Assembly (NCBI RefSeq): GCF_002099425.1
Contig: NW_018343953.1
Coordinates: 5,406,001-5,470,000, forward strand
Reading direction: 5' to 3'
Origin: Phascolarctos cinereus
Lineage: Eukaryota > Chordata > Mammalia > Diprotodontia > Phascolarctidae
DNA: 64,000 bases
Shown: positions 21,633 through 33,519 of the stretch, one piece after another
Position numbering within the stretch: the first letter of the stretch is position 1
Layout of the letters: every line of letters begins with the position of its first letter
The notes under the pieces: generated by a model
Told to the model about the DNA's origin: nothing
The model's input: the letters and a program-made list of their open reading frames with translations, nothing else
The model's database searches: none
Translations under genes and position numbers: made by a program

Positions 21633-22473
21633 TTGCGTTAAAAAAAACCATACAAAACATTTTTTTCAAAAATATTAATTGAATCAAGTATTTTGTTTTA
21701 GATTTGTATTTTTACAGACCCAATTTAAATTGAAGTGTTGAAGAAAAAGAAGTGTAATGAAGATATGAATTATGCAGTTAACTTGCATTAATGAACATGA
21801 TAGGTCACAAATGCCAAAAAGTGTTTTTTGTGCCTAAAAATTCTTGTGAAGCATGAATCCAGAAAATCTGAAAGACCACGTCACATTTATCCATCCTGAA
21901 ACTGCATCTAAAGATGCAATTTTTTTTTTGTGAAAAGAAAGGTCAATTTGAAAAGGTCAAGATCCTTTCAAAACTTGGATTTGCCAATGCACACAAACCT
22001 TTTTTTGAATAGTCCTATAAAGTTCCCTATCAGATTCCAAATCAAAAAAGCTTCACACCATTGGAGAGACTTTGAGTAAGGCCACATGCTTTCAAAGTGT
22101 TCAAGTGGTTTGTGGACTGGACTAGTGAAACAAATTGTAATCAGTTTTATTGTCAAATACTATAAGATGCTCTAGGATCGTTAATATTTCTTTTAAAATT
22201 GTAAAACAGCCCTCATCAAGGGATAGGCAACCTCTCTATTTCCTTTCATTAAGTAGCTGAAACTGCAGAAATCTCTAATGTAGTCATCTCTTTGTTTTTA
22301 TTTAGTATGTGCATACTGGTGTCATCAAAAATGAATTCTTATTTTGTGAGTCCCTTTTGGAAGTTACAAAGGTCATCAACATTTTGGAAATGTAAAAATT
22401 GTTTTTTATTTTGTTTTGGTTTTTTACCAAATACAACTCTTTATACAGATTGAACCTCTGGTCTTGCTTTGCA
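21633..22473. other. Unassigned sequence
   Basis: About 840 bp, AT-rich. A stretch at 21960-22150 looks less biased but I cannot place it in a gene or repeat family. Confidence 0.45.
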
Positions 22474-22484
22474 TTGTCAAAGAT

Positions 22485-22722
22485 TATTGAGTTGTTTTAG
22501 TCATGTCTGATCCTTTGTGACTCCATTTGAGGTTTTCTTGGCAAAGCCACTGGAGTGGTTTGCCATTCTCTTTACCTGCTCATTTTACAGATGAGGAAAC
22601 TAAGGCAGAGTTAAGGAACCTGCCTAGGGTTGCACAGCTAGTAAGTGTCTGAGGCCAAATTTGAACTCAAGTCTTCCTGACTCCAGGTCCAGTGCTCTAT
22701 CCACTGTGCCACTTAGCTGCCC
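22485..22722 (-). mobile_element. Mar1 CORE-SINE with intact target duplication
   Basis: Full-length antisense Mar1: RTE-like tail TCATGTCTGATCCTTTGTGA, CORE CATTTTACAGATGAGGAAAC, and head CACTTAGCTGCCC. It is flanked by the identical 11-mer TTGTCAAAGAT at 22474-22484 and 22723-22733, so this copy is among the younger Mar1 insertions here. Confidence 0.95.
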
Positions 22723-22733
22723 TTGTCAAAGAT

Positions 22734-23660
22734 CACCCAATAATTTAATGTTCTATTCAAACTAAGCAATAGCAACCTTCATACTGATATGTCTTTAAAA
22801 AACAAAATTTAACTTTAACTTGCCTATATTTTAAATGTACCATCTTAGTGTATTAATGAAGAAATATATATATTACTACATCATACTTTTTTATATTTTA
22901 ATAACTGTATTTCAATGTAATTCGTTTCCTTTGTTATCCATTTTATTTGCTACATGTTAAAACAATTTTTTCTGAGAAGGGGTCCATAGGCTTCACCAGA
23001 CTTCCAGAGAAATCTATGACCCAAATAAGCTCAAGAATCCCTGGTTTAGAAGAATCAGAAAAAAGATGCATTGGGAGAGATTTTGTTGTAGATGAGCCTC
23101 TCAGAATATGGTATTGAGCCTAAGTCCCAGCTTCCCTTTGCAAATTTTCCACTCAACAGAAGTAGAAGCAGGAAGTTGGTTGCATAGTAGGAGGCAGCTG
23201 CTGGGGCCAGCAGAAAATTAGCAATGTGCATTTATGCTTGGATGATTTGGAGATCTTCCGGTATATAGCATCTTTCTTTTAAAGCACTTCACATTCATCA
23301 TCTCATGTGTAGATTTGTTTTAAACCATCTTTGTGAGATAAGGAGATGCATATCTCACCACATTTTAAAGATGTTCCATGTGATCTTTTAAAACCCATTT
23401 TAAATCACACATTAACATAGTACACCATACCACACCACTTATTTCCATTTCATTAAGAGGTTCTCACTCTCTTGCTTCAAATGTTCACTTCAACTCAATA
23501 GCTAGAAAAGTAAAATGTAAACTTTTAAAATATAACATGAAACAATCAATTTCTGAACTGAGACTTAGTTTTTTACAGTTTGAATTTTATTTATATTTAT
23601 AGTATATATTTAATATATAATATACAACACATACATATTGCAAATTTAATGCAATAGTTC
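22734..23660. other. Mostly unassigned; short marsupial repeat near 22965-23050
   Basis: The phrase GAGAAGGGGTCCATAGGCTT and nearby TCAAGAATCCCTGG recur in marsupial genomes as a hAT/MER5-like remnant, though I cannot confirm the family. The rest shows no gene or repeat. Confidence 0.35.
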
Positions 23661-23669
23661 CAAATACTT

Positions 23670-24545
23670 AACCTGCTTATGTGTTCTTTTCTGAACTCAT
23701 TATCTTTCTCCCAAAGCCCTCTTCTATTCTGTCTTCCCTATTACTGTGGAAGGTAATCTGCCCCAGTCACCGAGGCTTTCAACCTAGGTGTCTTCCTCAA
23801 TTCTTCATTCTCTTTCCCCCACATCCACATATGAAATCACTTGCCAATTCCTGTAGTTTCTACCTTTGTAATATCTCTCATAGATCTCCTCTGAGACTGC
23901 CACCATCCTGGTTCAGGCTATCACCACCTCATACCTGGACTATTGAAATAGTCTTATGGTTGTTCTTCCAGCCTCAAGTCTCTATTCAGCTGCCAAAGTG
24001 ATTTTCCTAATCTGACCATGTCAGTCTTCTTATACCTTATACTTTACTGTCTTCCACATACTTTATGACCATATCCCCTCCCCTCAATAAACTCCAGTGG
24101 CTCCATATTTCATCCAGGACCAAATACAAAATTCTCTATTTGGTTTTTAAAGCCCTTTATATACTGGCTCTTTCCTACATTTCCAGTCTTCTTGTATTTT
24201 ACTCACTTGAGTGTACTCTTTGATCTGTTAACACTGACCTTCTTGCTTTTTTTGACACAGTATATTCCACCTCTCAACTCTGGGCATTTTTACTTGCTGT
24301 CCTCTATGTCTTGAATACTCTTCATCCTCATCTCTCCCTCCTGGCCCCCTTCAAGTCTTAGCTAACCTTTCTTAATTTCCTTTAAAGCTAGTACCTTCTG
24401 TTTGATCTTGTATATACCTTGTTCATACATAATCGTATGTGTCGTGTTCCTCATCACACTGTGACGTCCTTGAGATCAAGGACTGCTTTATTGTCTTTTT
24501 TTTTTAATTTTCAGTGCTTTTCACAGTGTCTGGAATATAGCAGAT
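23670..24545 (+). mobile_element. L2 LINE 3' region, sense
   Basis: Sense L2 in order: CACTTGCCAATTCCTGTAGT, CCTCATACCTGGACTATTGA, AAACTCCAGTGGCTCCATAT, TTTTAAAGCCCTTTATATAC, TGACGTCCTTGAGATCAAGG and TTCACAGTGTCTGGAATATA. The frame at 23681-24001 is L2-derived. Good length for an old element. Confidence 0.85.
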
Positions 24546-24605
24546 ATGTGAAAGTCTTTCAAAGATGACATCTGCCAGTTCTTTTAGTTCCCTGATATAT
24601 AGAGT

Positions 24606-24850
24606 GCAGAAGGTGCAGTAGATTGAGGGCCAGGCCTGGAGTCGGAAGACTCTTCTTCCTAAGTCCATATCTGGCCTCTGACTGTAGTTGTGTGACCCTG
24701 GGTAAGTCACTTAACCCTGTTCATCTCAGTTTCCTCATCTGTTAAATGAGCTGGAGAAGGAAATGGCAAACTACTTCAGTATCTTTCCCAAGAAAACCCC
24801 AAATGGGGTCATGAATATTCAGACATGACTGAGAAATGACTGAACAACAA
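24606..24850 (+). mobile_element. Mar1 CORE-SINE
   Basis: GGCCAGGCCTGGAGTCGGAA, TGTGTGACCCTGGGTAAGTC, GAGCTGGAGAAGGAAATGGC, and an RTE-like tail with GGGGTCATGAATATTCAGAC. It is inserted just after the L2 3' end. Confidence 0.9.
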
Positions 24851-26560
24851 TGTACTTCATCTGGACCTGACTGAATTCAACAACGGCAGGTAGCTATTTT
24901 CTTGCTGCGTTCTCGCTAATCTTGCATACCAACTCCCTAACAATCTTTTTTGTTCTGTCCTTTTTGGTACAAATACTGTTTTCCTTGGCAGAAACATCTT
25001 AAGAAAATCAGAAGTAAGCAACTCTCCCCTCTAGTATCTGTTATGAGCATCCTATTTGCCCCCAATAGCAATCTTATTCCTTCTTTAATATTCTTTCCCT
25101 TAATATTTCTTAAAAACAAACAAAAACATACTTACGGTACCCTTAGCTTTACTAACTAAGCCCCTGTTTATGCTAAAGTTAAAGCTGTTTCTTCACCAAT
25201 TTCAGTTTTATAGTTGAGAAAGTAGAACCTTGAAAATATTTGCTTCTGTCAAGGGATTAGAAAAACTAGGAACTGAAATAGGTTTCTGACTATAAGTAAG
25301 AGTTAAACTGATGAAGTCAAAGGATAGAGAAACTCAAAGGACAGTTGTAATGTTAACTTTCATATCTGCTTCTTTCTGCTGAAGCCTTACTTAGGAGAAA
25401 TGGCTTACAGCTGAAGCCTTCCTTTGCTGGGGAGAACAAGTACAGCAATCCTAGTGGACAGAATATTAGATGGACCTCAAGATAGCTGGATAGTTGAAGG
25501 CAAACTGGAGCAGGAAGCAAGGGTATATGGTGGCAGTGGTGATGCAAACAGATGGGTGAACTGCCTCAATATTTTCACACCATTCCACGTAGGTACCTTG
25601 CCCACATGTGCTCCTTTTGTGATATACCCTACTTGTGATCTTCTCGTTTTCCTTTACACTAAGGATGTTTGCCTTGTGAGACAGTAAACTCCAGGTTTAT
25701 AGTTGGTATGATATTTTATTACTACATATTTCATTTAATGCTTTTGTTTGAACTTTGTCCACTCTGACTGACGAGTAAAAGGGAACACATCAGTTGAGGC
25801 CTATGAATTGTGGGCTGGAGAGTATTTTCATTCACAAAGTACCTAGAATCTAGGATAGCTTTCTGGGGACCCAAGCTTAAGGTGGGAGGATGGGTACAAC
25901 ACATGTATTCATATCAGAGGCCATGGATTTTATTATTAGCTCCTTTCTTAGATTTTGTCTTCAATGAATTTCTTGGTATCTCTTATGTTCTATAGCTGCT
26001 CTGGGGTTTCTGGTTTAGAAGACATATTTAGGAAATTTTATCTCTCCTTTTTTCTTTGCGATTTAAAGGTGCATTATGTGAAATTACCTCAGAATACCTC
26101 ACTTCCTTACTGAGTGATTTTTTTCAAAGAATATTTTTATGCTCTTGGAATCACATAGCAAGAAACTGTAGTCAAGTCAGAGTCATGCATGGTGGGTCCT
26201 TGCCAGCTTTCTGCATTGCATTAGCACTTTGGGTCTGGGTGCTTGAAGATTTCTTTTCTGTTTAATGCAAAGGCAAATGAAGATAAAGGTTGGTTAGAAA
26301 ATATGTTCCAATGACATTCTGTCCTTTGTGGTCTATGGTTTAGATTGCAACAGGATGAAGAGGTCATTCTGGGTCAAGTGACAGTTGCCTGAGGAAATAT
26401 AGTCTGTGAAATTATAAAAAGGAATCAGCCTACACTCATGAAAAGAGCAACCAGCTGGAAGCACTAATGCCTCCTGGAGGTTTGTAGTTCTGTGTAATGT
26501 GTTAATTTAGGTGAATTCTTCATTTTCCCTCCTTTAAACTAGGATAACATTTTAGATAAC
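24851..26560. other. Intergenic block without recognised repeats or exons
   Basis: About 1.7 kb of mixed-composition sequence. Frames of 60-87 codons occur at 24937-25159, 25424-25687, 25810-25995 and 26056-26265. None resembles a known protein, and none has splice or start context that sets it apart from chance. Confidence 0.55.
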
Positions 26561-26562
26561 TG

Positions 26563-26622
26563 GGAAGATGGTGGCACCCTCAATAGTAATTGGTAAGTTA
26601 GGGAAGAGAATGAAACTGCAAA
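26563..26622 (-). mobile_element. L2 fragment
   Basis: GGAAGATGGTGGCACCCTCA then GTAATTGGTAAGTTAGGGA is a short antisense L2 ORF2 piece. Confidence 0.55.
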
Positions 26623-26624
26623 AA

Positions 26625-26765
26625 ATAGCGTTGTGAACTGATCTTCAATTCCCAGCAAAATTCTAGAACATAAAGGGAAAGTTAGTAAACATCTAGAAAA
26701 GGAAGTGATTGCAAAGAATCAGCATGGTTTCAGCAAGAATATGTCATGCCAAGGTAGCCTTCATG
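26625..26765 (+). mobile_element. CR1/L3 LINE, 5' piece of a split copy
   Basis: Sense CR1/L3 RT region: AATCAGCATGGTTTCAGCAA reads NQHGFSKNMSC, the expected motif before RT block A. The L1 at 26766 cuts it, and the next part of the same RT starts at about 30005. Confidence 0.7.
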
Positions 26766-27719
26766 TTCTCTAAAATTTTTTTTAAATTTTTTTGTTTGTT
26801 TTTAATAATATTTTATTCCCCCCCCCAATTTACCTCCCAAATTCTCTCTCCTCCCTCCCTGAGGTGGTAACTAATTTGATATGGATTATACATGTGCAGT
26901 CATGCAAAACATATTTCCATATTAGTAATGTTGTGAAAGAAAACACAGACAAAAAAAACCTCTAAAAAATTAAAGGAAAAAATAGTATGTTTTGATCTGC
27001 ATTCAGCCTCTATCAGTTCTTACTTGGGAGGAGGATAATGTTTTTCCTCATGAGTCCTTTGGAATTATCTTAGAATATTGTATTGCTGAGAATAGCTAAG
27101 TCATTCACAATTGATCATCATACAATATTGCTGTTACTATGTACAATGTTCTGGTTCTGCTCACTTCACTTTGGGTTTTTTTTTTTTGTTTGTTTGCTTT
27201 TGCTAGGCAATGGTGTTAAGTGACTTGCCCAGGGTCACACAGCTAGTGAGTATTATGTGTCTGAGTCCGGGTTTGAACTCAGGTCCTCCTGACTCCAGGG
27301 CTGGTGCTCTATCTACTGCACCACCTAGCTGCTCCACTGCTCACCTCATTTTGCATCAGTTCATGTAAATCTTTCTAAGTTTTTGTGAAATAAGCCTGCT
27401 CATCATTTCTTATAGCACAATAATATTCTATCACAATCATATATTACAACTTGTTTAGCCATTCCCTGATTGATGAGCATTCCCTCAATTTCCAATTCTT
27501 TGCCACTAAAAAAGGAGCTGCTATAAATATTTTTGTACAAATTGATCCATTTCTCCCCATTCCACTTTTAAAAAATCTCTTTGTGATACAGACTTAGTAG
27601 TAATATTGCTAGGTCAAAAGGTATGCACAGTTTTATAGCCTTTTGGGCATGATTTCAAATTGCTCTGCAGAATAGTTGGATCAATTCACAACTCCACCAA
27701 CAGTGCACTAGTATCCCAC
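26766..27719 (-). mobile_element. L1 3' end, antisense (first piece of split copy)
   Basis: The T-rich 3' end is followed by antisense 3' UTR and ORF2 C-terminus: TTGATCTGCATTCAGCCTCT, TTCATGTAAATCTTTCTAAG and GAGCTGCTATAAATATTTTT. A SINE lies within it at 27173-27334, and another LINE cuts it at 27720. Confidence 0.9.
27173..27336 (-). mobile_element. WSINE1-type SINE inserted in L1
   Basis: Full antisense SINE with T-run, GGTGTTAAGTGACTTGCCCA, and CACCTAGCTGCTC. It is flanked by CTGCTCACTTCACTTT (27157-27172) and CTGCTCACCTCATTTT (27337-27352), an L1 target duplication with two differences. Confidence 0.92.
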
Positions 27720-28081
27720 AGACAAGAGTTGAGTGGGTTGGGTGGACATCAAAGGTGTCTCTCTTAAGAAGTTTGGAATTGATTGTATGATGTGGGAGAC
27801 ACTGGCACAGGACCACCTAGCGTGGCATACCCTCATCAGAGTAGGTTCTGTGCTGTATGAGCAAAGCAGAGTTGAAGTAGCTTAAAAGAAATGCAAGATG
27901 AAGATGTGCAAATTTAGAAAATCCACCCCAAATGTTCACATGGACTGTTTGTGCTTGACCTGAGGTAGAGTATTTCAAGCTTGTATTGATCTGATTAGCC
28001 ACAGTCAGACACACTGTAACTTGACTCTAACATAGATATCATTTTGGTCCTCTTTGAGAATGAAGGACAACAGATAACCAA
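27720..28081 (+). mobile_element. Non-L1 LINE 3' end with zinc-finger-like ORF2 tail, inside L1
   Basis: The plus strand reads WETLAQDHLAWHTLIRVGSV, LYEQSRVEVA, then a Cys-rich segment ending IDLISHSQTHCNLTLT and TAG. This is the C-terminus of a LINE ORF2 with a C2H2-like end (RIGLISHSRTH type). The short 3' UTR ends TTTGAGAATGAAGGACAACA. Both this 3' UTR and the protein match the antisense piece at 15441-15910. Short similar L1 sequence on both sides (around GTATCCCA and GTATCTCA) suggests a target duplication. Confidence 0.7.
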
Positions 28082-29562
28082 GTATCTCAATTTTTTCAGT
28101 CACCTCCAACATTTATCATTATCCTTTTCTGACACATTAGACAATCTGATAGGTGTGAGGTGGTAACTCAGAGTTTTTAAAATTTGTACTTCTTTAATAA
28201 ATAGTGATTTAGAGTATTTTTTTCATATGACTATAGATAACTTTAATTTCTTTGTCTGAAAACTGCCTGTTCATATCCTTTGACCATTTATTAATAGGGA
28301 AATGACATGTATTCTTATAAATTTTGACTCAGTTCTCCATCTATTTGAGAAATGAGGCCTTTATCAGAGATACTTGCTGTAAAATTTCCCCCCAGCTTTC
28401 TGCTTTCCTTCTAATCTTGGTTGCATTGATTTTATTTGTGTAAAACCTTTTAAATTTAATATAATCAAAATTATTCATTTTACATCTTATCTTGTTTGGT
28501 CATAAATTCTTCTCTTGTCCATAGATCTGGCAGCTAAACTATTGCATGCTGCCCTAATTTGCCCATAGTATCACTCTTCATGTTTAAATCTTGTACCTGT
28601 TTTGACCTCAGGTTGGTATACAGTGTGAGATGTTAGTCTTTACTTAGTTTCTGCCAGGCTGTTTTCTAGTTTTCCCAGCAGTTTTTGTCAAATAGTGAAT
28701 TCTTCTCCCAAAAGCTCCAGTCTTTGGCTTTATCAAACAATAGATTATTGTAGTCATTTATTACTATGTATTGTGTACCTAATCCATTCCGCTAATCCAC
28801 CACTTTATTTCTTAGCCAGTACGAAGTGGTATTGATGATTAGTGCTTCATAATAGTTTTAGATCTGGTATGGTTAAGCCACCATCCCTTGCATTTCTTTT
28901 CATTAATTCTCTTGATATTCTGGAACTTTTGTTCTTCTAGATAAAATTTGTTATTATTTTTTAGCTCTATAAAAGATTTTTTGGTAGTTTAATCACTGAA
29001 TAAGTAAATAATAAACTGAATAAGTAAATTAATTTAGGTAGAATTTTAATTTTTATTACATTGGCTCAACCTACTCATGAGCAATTTTTTTCCAATTATT
29101 TGCTTCTGACTTTATTTGTGTGAAAAATGTTTTGTTACTGTATTGATGTAGCTCCAGACTCCCAATTATTTTAGGTAGAATTTCTCTTTCCATCTCTTGG
29201 TGTTGGACTTTGTTGGTAATATATAGAAGTGCTGATGTTTTATGTGGGTTTATTTTAAATCCGGCATGTTTGCTAAAGTTATTAGTTATTTCAGCTAGTT
29301 TTTTAGTTGATTCTCTAGGATCTTCTCAGCATACAATCATATCATCTGCAAAGAATGATACGTTTGTTTTTTGATTTCCTATTCTAATTCCTTCGATTTC
29401 TTTTTCTTCTCTTATTGCTATAGCTAGCATTTTTAGTACAATATTGAATAATAATGGTGATAATGGGCATCCGTGCTTTACCCTTGATCTTATTAGAATC
29501 CTTCTAGCTTATCTCCATTACAGAATAATGCTTGCTGATGGTCTTGCATAGATATTACTTAT
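28082..29562 (-). mobile_element. L1 ORF2, antisense (second piece)
   Basis: L1 continues after the LINE insert with ATTTTTTCAGTCACCTCCAA, through TTTCTGCCAGGCTGTTTTCT and GAATAATAATGGTGATAATG, to the next SINE. Confidence 0.92.
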
Positions 29563-29566
29563 TTTA

Positions 29567-29726
29567 TTTTATTTTATTTTTTTGCTTTTAGGCAATTGGG
29601 GTTAAGTGACTTGCCCAGGGTCACACAGCTAGTAAGTGTCAAGTGTCTGGTCTGAGGCTAGATTTGAACTCATGTACTCCTGACTTCAGGGCCGGTGCTC
29701 TATCCGCCGCGCCACTTAGCTGCCCC
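29567..29726 (-). mobile_element. WSINE1-type SINE with perfect 16-bp target duplication
   Basis: Antisense full-length SINE in L1: T-rich tail, GGCAATTGGGGTTAAGTGAC, and GCCACTTAGCTGCCCC. Its flanks are the identical GATATTACTTATTTTA at 29551-29566 and 29727-29742. The intact duplication marks it as one of the youngest insertions in the window. Confidence 0.96.
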
Positions 29727-30000
29727 GATATTACTTATTTTAAAGAAAGCTCCTTTATTCCTGTGCTGTCTAGTGTTTTTAATAGGAATGGGGTGTTGTA
29801 TTTTGTCAAAATCTTTTTCTGCATCTATAGAGATAATCATATGATTTCTGTTGGTTTTGTTATTGCTATGGTCACTTATGCTGATAGTTTTCCCCATATT
29901 GAACCAGCCTTGAATTTCTGGTATAAATCCCACCTGGTCATAAGTGTATGATCCTTGTGTTTTATTGCTGTAATCTTCTTGCTAGTATTCTCATGTCCTT
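29727..30000 (-). mobile_element. L1 ORF2, antisense (third piece)
   Basis: The minus strand reads GFIPEIQGWFNMGKTISISD and NSIDAEKDFDKIQHPIPIKN-like RT sequence. The L1 is truncated at about 30000, where CR1/L3 resumes. Confidence 0.9.
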
Positions 30001-30004
30001 TTTT

Positions 30005-30890
30005 TTTTAACAAAGTTACTGCCAAAAGAAAATGAACCATAATTTACTTTTAGTTTAGCAAAATATTTGACAAAATCTATCATGGTAACTTTGATGGAGG
30101 AATGTGAACTAAATGAGAGTATGATTGGTTGTATTTGGAACTGATTGAATGGCTGGACCCAATGGGTCAGCGTCAACTTGGAGTTATCCAGTAGAACACC
30201 CCAAGGATCTTATCTTGGTCTTGATGTGTTTGACATTGTTTTCAATAGCTTGGATAAAGGTAAAGATGATATGCCTATCAAATTTTTGTGTGACACAGAA
30301 TTAGATGGGCTACCTATATGACAGAGACAAGATTCAGAAAAGCCTTGACAGTATAGAATAATGAGCCAAATCAAGAAGACATTTAAAAGAAATAAATGAA
30401 AAGTATTACATTTGGGTTCAAAAATCAGTTTCATAAATATGGGATAGAGAAGCTACGAATAGATACTAGTTTGTCTGAAAATGCTTTTTTTAAAAGTGAA
30501 TTGCAAACTCAAAAGTATGTTTGGAAGCCTAGAAAACTAATTTGATTTTAGGTTGTATATAGGGAAGGGTGGTAGGGAATATGCATTTATTAGGTGCTAG
30601 GCATCTGTTAAGCACTTTACAAATATGATCTCTTTTGAGAGATATGGTTTCTAGTATGAGAGAAGTTACGGTCCCATTGAATTCTGTCCTGGCCAATCAC
30701 ATCTAGAGTAGTATACTCAGTTCTGGATACCATAGATTAGTAATTATATTGACTTTCTAGAGAACATTCAGAAGAGGGCAATCAGGATAGTGAAGGTCTT
30801 CAAGTTCATGCTATATGAGGATTAGTTTGTACAACTTTGGATGTTTAGTCTTGACCTTTGTGGTCCCTTCCAGATCTGAGATTCTCTGAT
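30005..30890 (+). mobile_element. CR1/L3 LINE, 3' piece of the split copy
   Basis: RT continues: FSKIFDKIYHGN at about 30050, TPQGSYLGLDVFDIVFNSLD at 30195-30255 (RT GxPQGSxL motif), then the downstream region CATTTGGGTTCAAAAATCAG, CATCTAGAGTAGTATACTCA, TCAGAAGAGGGCAATCAGGA, and the end ATCTGAGATTCTCTGATTCT. With 26625-26765 it forms one sense CR1/L3 of about 1 kb before the L1 entered it. Frames are broken. Confidence 0.75.
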
Positions 30891-31755
30891 TCTGTCAAAC
30901 TTCAAGCCCTGTCTTCTTCTTTAGGAAAAGATGCTTTGTTAATTGCACAGAATGGGTGGTGTGGGGGATTGTGGAAATTTCTTGGTTGTCCTATTTCCTC
31001 TATTTCAAGCCAACACCAGTACTCTTTTTATTATAAAGTGCCATCTCTGTGTTGTTACCTAAAGTCACCCCTCTGAAAAACTTACCACTGTAGAATATAT
31101 GGGTAGATCTATGAGGCTCCACATTAAAATATTTTAGGAACCTACACAAGATGGTTCTGTCCTAAACCTGTGGTCTAGGGCATGACATACAATGATCACA
31201 GAAAAAGAAAATATGAGCTACATCACACACTGCTATAAGAGTAGCATCAGTTGCATGGGAGCACTACACTGCAAGATTTCCCTGTAGCAAAATTTTTTGC
31301 TAGGTAACAGAGCTCTCTGCCCTGGTTAAAACTGTGAAGTTAGCAAAGTTTGCCTTCACACTTAAGCCTTGCTGTTCTGTGTCCTTTCCCACCCATCCTC
31401 CCCATCTCCCTCAGATTCTCAAGTTTCTCATGCTTCCTCCTTTCTTTTTCAAAACTTGTTTCCAGTTATTAATCTGATATATAATAAGGCATAAGTGACT
31501 GATTAATTAATAGCTTAAATTCTTTCCAGAAGATAAAGATTTTGTCAGGAAACTGACCAAATAAAACAAAATGAAGCTAATGAATATCTCTTGTGTTGTT
31601 GCTGGACTGTATTGCCTCAATGCTACCACACTAGAAAACCTAGGTGTAATTAGATGGTCAAAAATGCAGAGGATAGAACTCATCCATTGGTGATGAGAGT
31701 GCCTGAAAACAATTACTAGCATGGTTTAGACTAGAGAAATAGCAATGGATCTGTA
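30891..31755. other. Intergenic block without recognised features
   Basis: No gene, RNA or repeat that I can support. Short frames at 30858-31076 and 31507-31722 resemble nothing known. Confidence 0.5.
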
Positions 31756-31761
31756 GTCATA

Positions 31762-32003
31762 GGGGCAACTAGGTGACATAGTAGTTGGAGTTCTGGGCCT
31801 CGAATCAGGAAGACTCATCTTCCCAATTTCAAATGCAGTCTCAGAACTTATTAGCTGTGTGATCCTGGGGAAGTCACTTAACTCTGTTTGCCTGAATTCC
31901 TTATTTATAAAATGAGCGGGAGAAGGAAATAGAAAACCACTCCAGTTTCTTTGCCAAGAAACCCCCAAATGTGGTCATGAAGAGTAGAACACAACTGAAC
32001 TGA
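31762..32003 (+). mobile_element. Mar1 CORE-SINE
   Basis: GGGGCAACTAGGTGACATAG head, GCTGTGTGATCCTGGGGAAG, ATGAGCGGGAGAAGGAAATA, and RTE-like tail GTCATGAAGAGTAGAACACA. Confidence 0.92.
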
Positions 32004-32019
32004 AATCATATTCTGTACT

Positions 32020-32178
32020 GGAGTCATAGGATCCGGTTTCAAATCTTAGCTCTGCTACTTGGTACTTATGTTATTTTGAAGAAGTCACTTCCTTACTCTA
32101 GATCTCAGTTTCTTCTATAGAATGAGAGGATTGGACTATATAATTGCTAAGGTCCTATCCAGCTCTAAATCAATTACC
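32020..32178 (+). mobile_element. MIR3-like CORE-SINE
   Basis: CTTAGCTCTGCTACTTGGTA, TCTAGATCTCAGTTTCTTCT, and a CR1/L3-like tail AAGGTCCTATCCAGCTCTAA. Confidence 0.75.
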
Positions 32179-32548
32179 CTTGACTGTGCTGGGAGGGAGA
32201 GCTACCCTACAGGTGAGGTCTACCTCACCCTCACTTAGTTGTTATGGCTGCCACATAGATGATCTATTGTTGGAGCTGATCTGATATGTTGTCAGAACAG
32301 AAATGAGTCTGAATTGCTGGACGTATGTCTAAAAGTATGGCTGACACGCAGGAGGCAAGTAATACCCAATTTCTGCTTCTGTGGGTAGATAAGGAAAATG
32401 CTTTCTTTTTTCTTTTCCTAAGGCTGAGTTAGAATATGTCTGCCGAACATGCTAAGCATCTTAGATGCTGTGTAAACACAGGGCATTATTATTTCAGTTT
32501 ATCTTATAAAACTAAATAGAAAAAGTGTACAAAAGAACAGTGAGTAGA
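32179..32548. other. Unassigned sequence
   Basis: No gene or repeat that I can support. Confidence 0.45.
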
Positions 32549-32549
32549 T

Positions 32550-32738
32550 TAGGATAGACCATGATGTAGAAGAAAGAGTACTAGATTTGGAGGCTGAGGA
32601 TTTGAATCCTGGCTCCTCTTTTTATTTGTGTGTATTGGAATACTCCCTCTAAGTCTTAGTTTCTGTGACTTTAAAATGGGAGTTTGGACTAGCTGATATT
32701 TCAAGTTCCTCCCAGTTCTGAATTCGATGATCTCTTCC
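32550..32738 (+). mobile_element. MIR3-like CORE-SINE
   Basis: AGAAAGAGTACTAGATTTGG, GAGGATTTGAATCCTGGCTC, ACTTTAAAATGGGAGTTTGG, and tail TTCCTCCCAGTTCTGAATTC. Confidence 0.75.
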
Positions 32739-32739
32739 T

Positions 32740-33515
32740 GCCCACTTCAGGGAGTAAAAAGGAACTTCCCCTCAATTATTTGCAAAAAACTTCCCTTTCA
32801 CAAGCTTAGTAAGAATGAACTGCAACAAAGCTAGGAATGTTGTCCATTGAGACTGCCATTCTTTCCTGTTTGTCATGGGATGATCCGGTATTCTATAGAC
32901 TGTGACGGTAGAGGATGTTACAAGTCACAAGATTGCTTTGGGCCAGACCTGTGTAATCACATTATGTGTTGTCCCATCCTGGTATGTCCCTAGTCAAAAG
33001 TCACTGGGAGCACAAGCAGAAGAGAATTTCCACCAGATATATATGGTGGTGATTGTTTTACCCACTGAATGAGCCTGTGGGTACTAAAAAAATTATGCTT
33101 TCCCTTGTAAACACGATGATCCAGAAGCCCAGATGCTCCAATTTAGAGGCCTACTGCCAGTAAGCCCCCTGCTGAGGGCTCACCAGCAGCACCTCCGGTT
33201 GGAAAGAGGCTCATGTCTGTGTTAGCAAAGCAGCAATAAACACCGATGGGTTTCCTGCCTAGGAAGAGGCTGTCTGAAAGTCCTAACTGATGGGCACACA
33301 CACACTCACCCACCCCCCCACCCCCACCCAGCTTCTGACGTTAGTGCAAGGGGCTTCTCTTTGGGAAATGTGTGTATAGATGAGATGGGGGAGGGGGAAG
33401 GAGTAGTAGACAGGCCTAGGGGCTGGACAAACAGCCACACAAGCAGTATGAGGTTCATCCTAGCTAGGATCTGCTCTAAGCAGGTCATGAAAGTCACAAC
33501 AATATGAAGGCAAGA
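32740..33515. other. Unique block with CA/C-rich tract
   Basis: About 780 bp of balanced composition with no recognised repeat, apart from a CACACA and CCCACCCC tract at 33295-33330. No open frame with protein likeness or splice context was seen. Confidence 0.45.
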
Positions 33516-33519
33516 GCAG

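Noticed and set aside
26056-26265. 69-codon frame considered as an exon of XKR5 or another membrane protein
   Set aside because: No match to remembered XKR5 sequence and no convincing splice sites.
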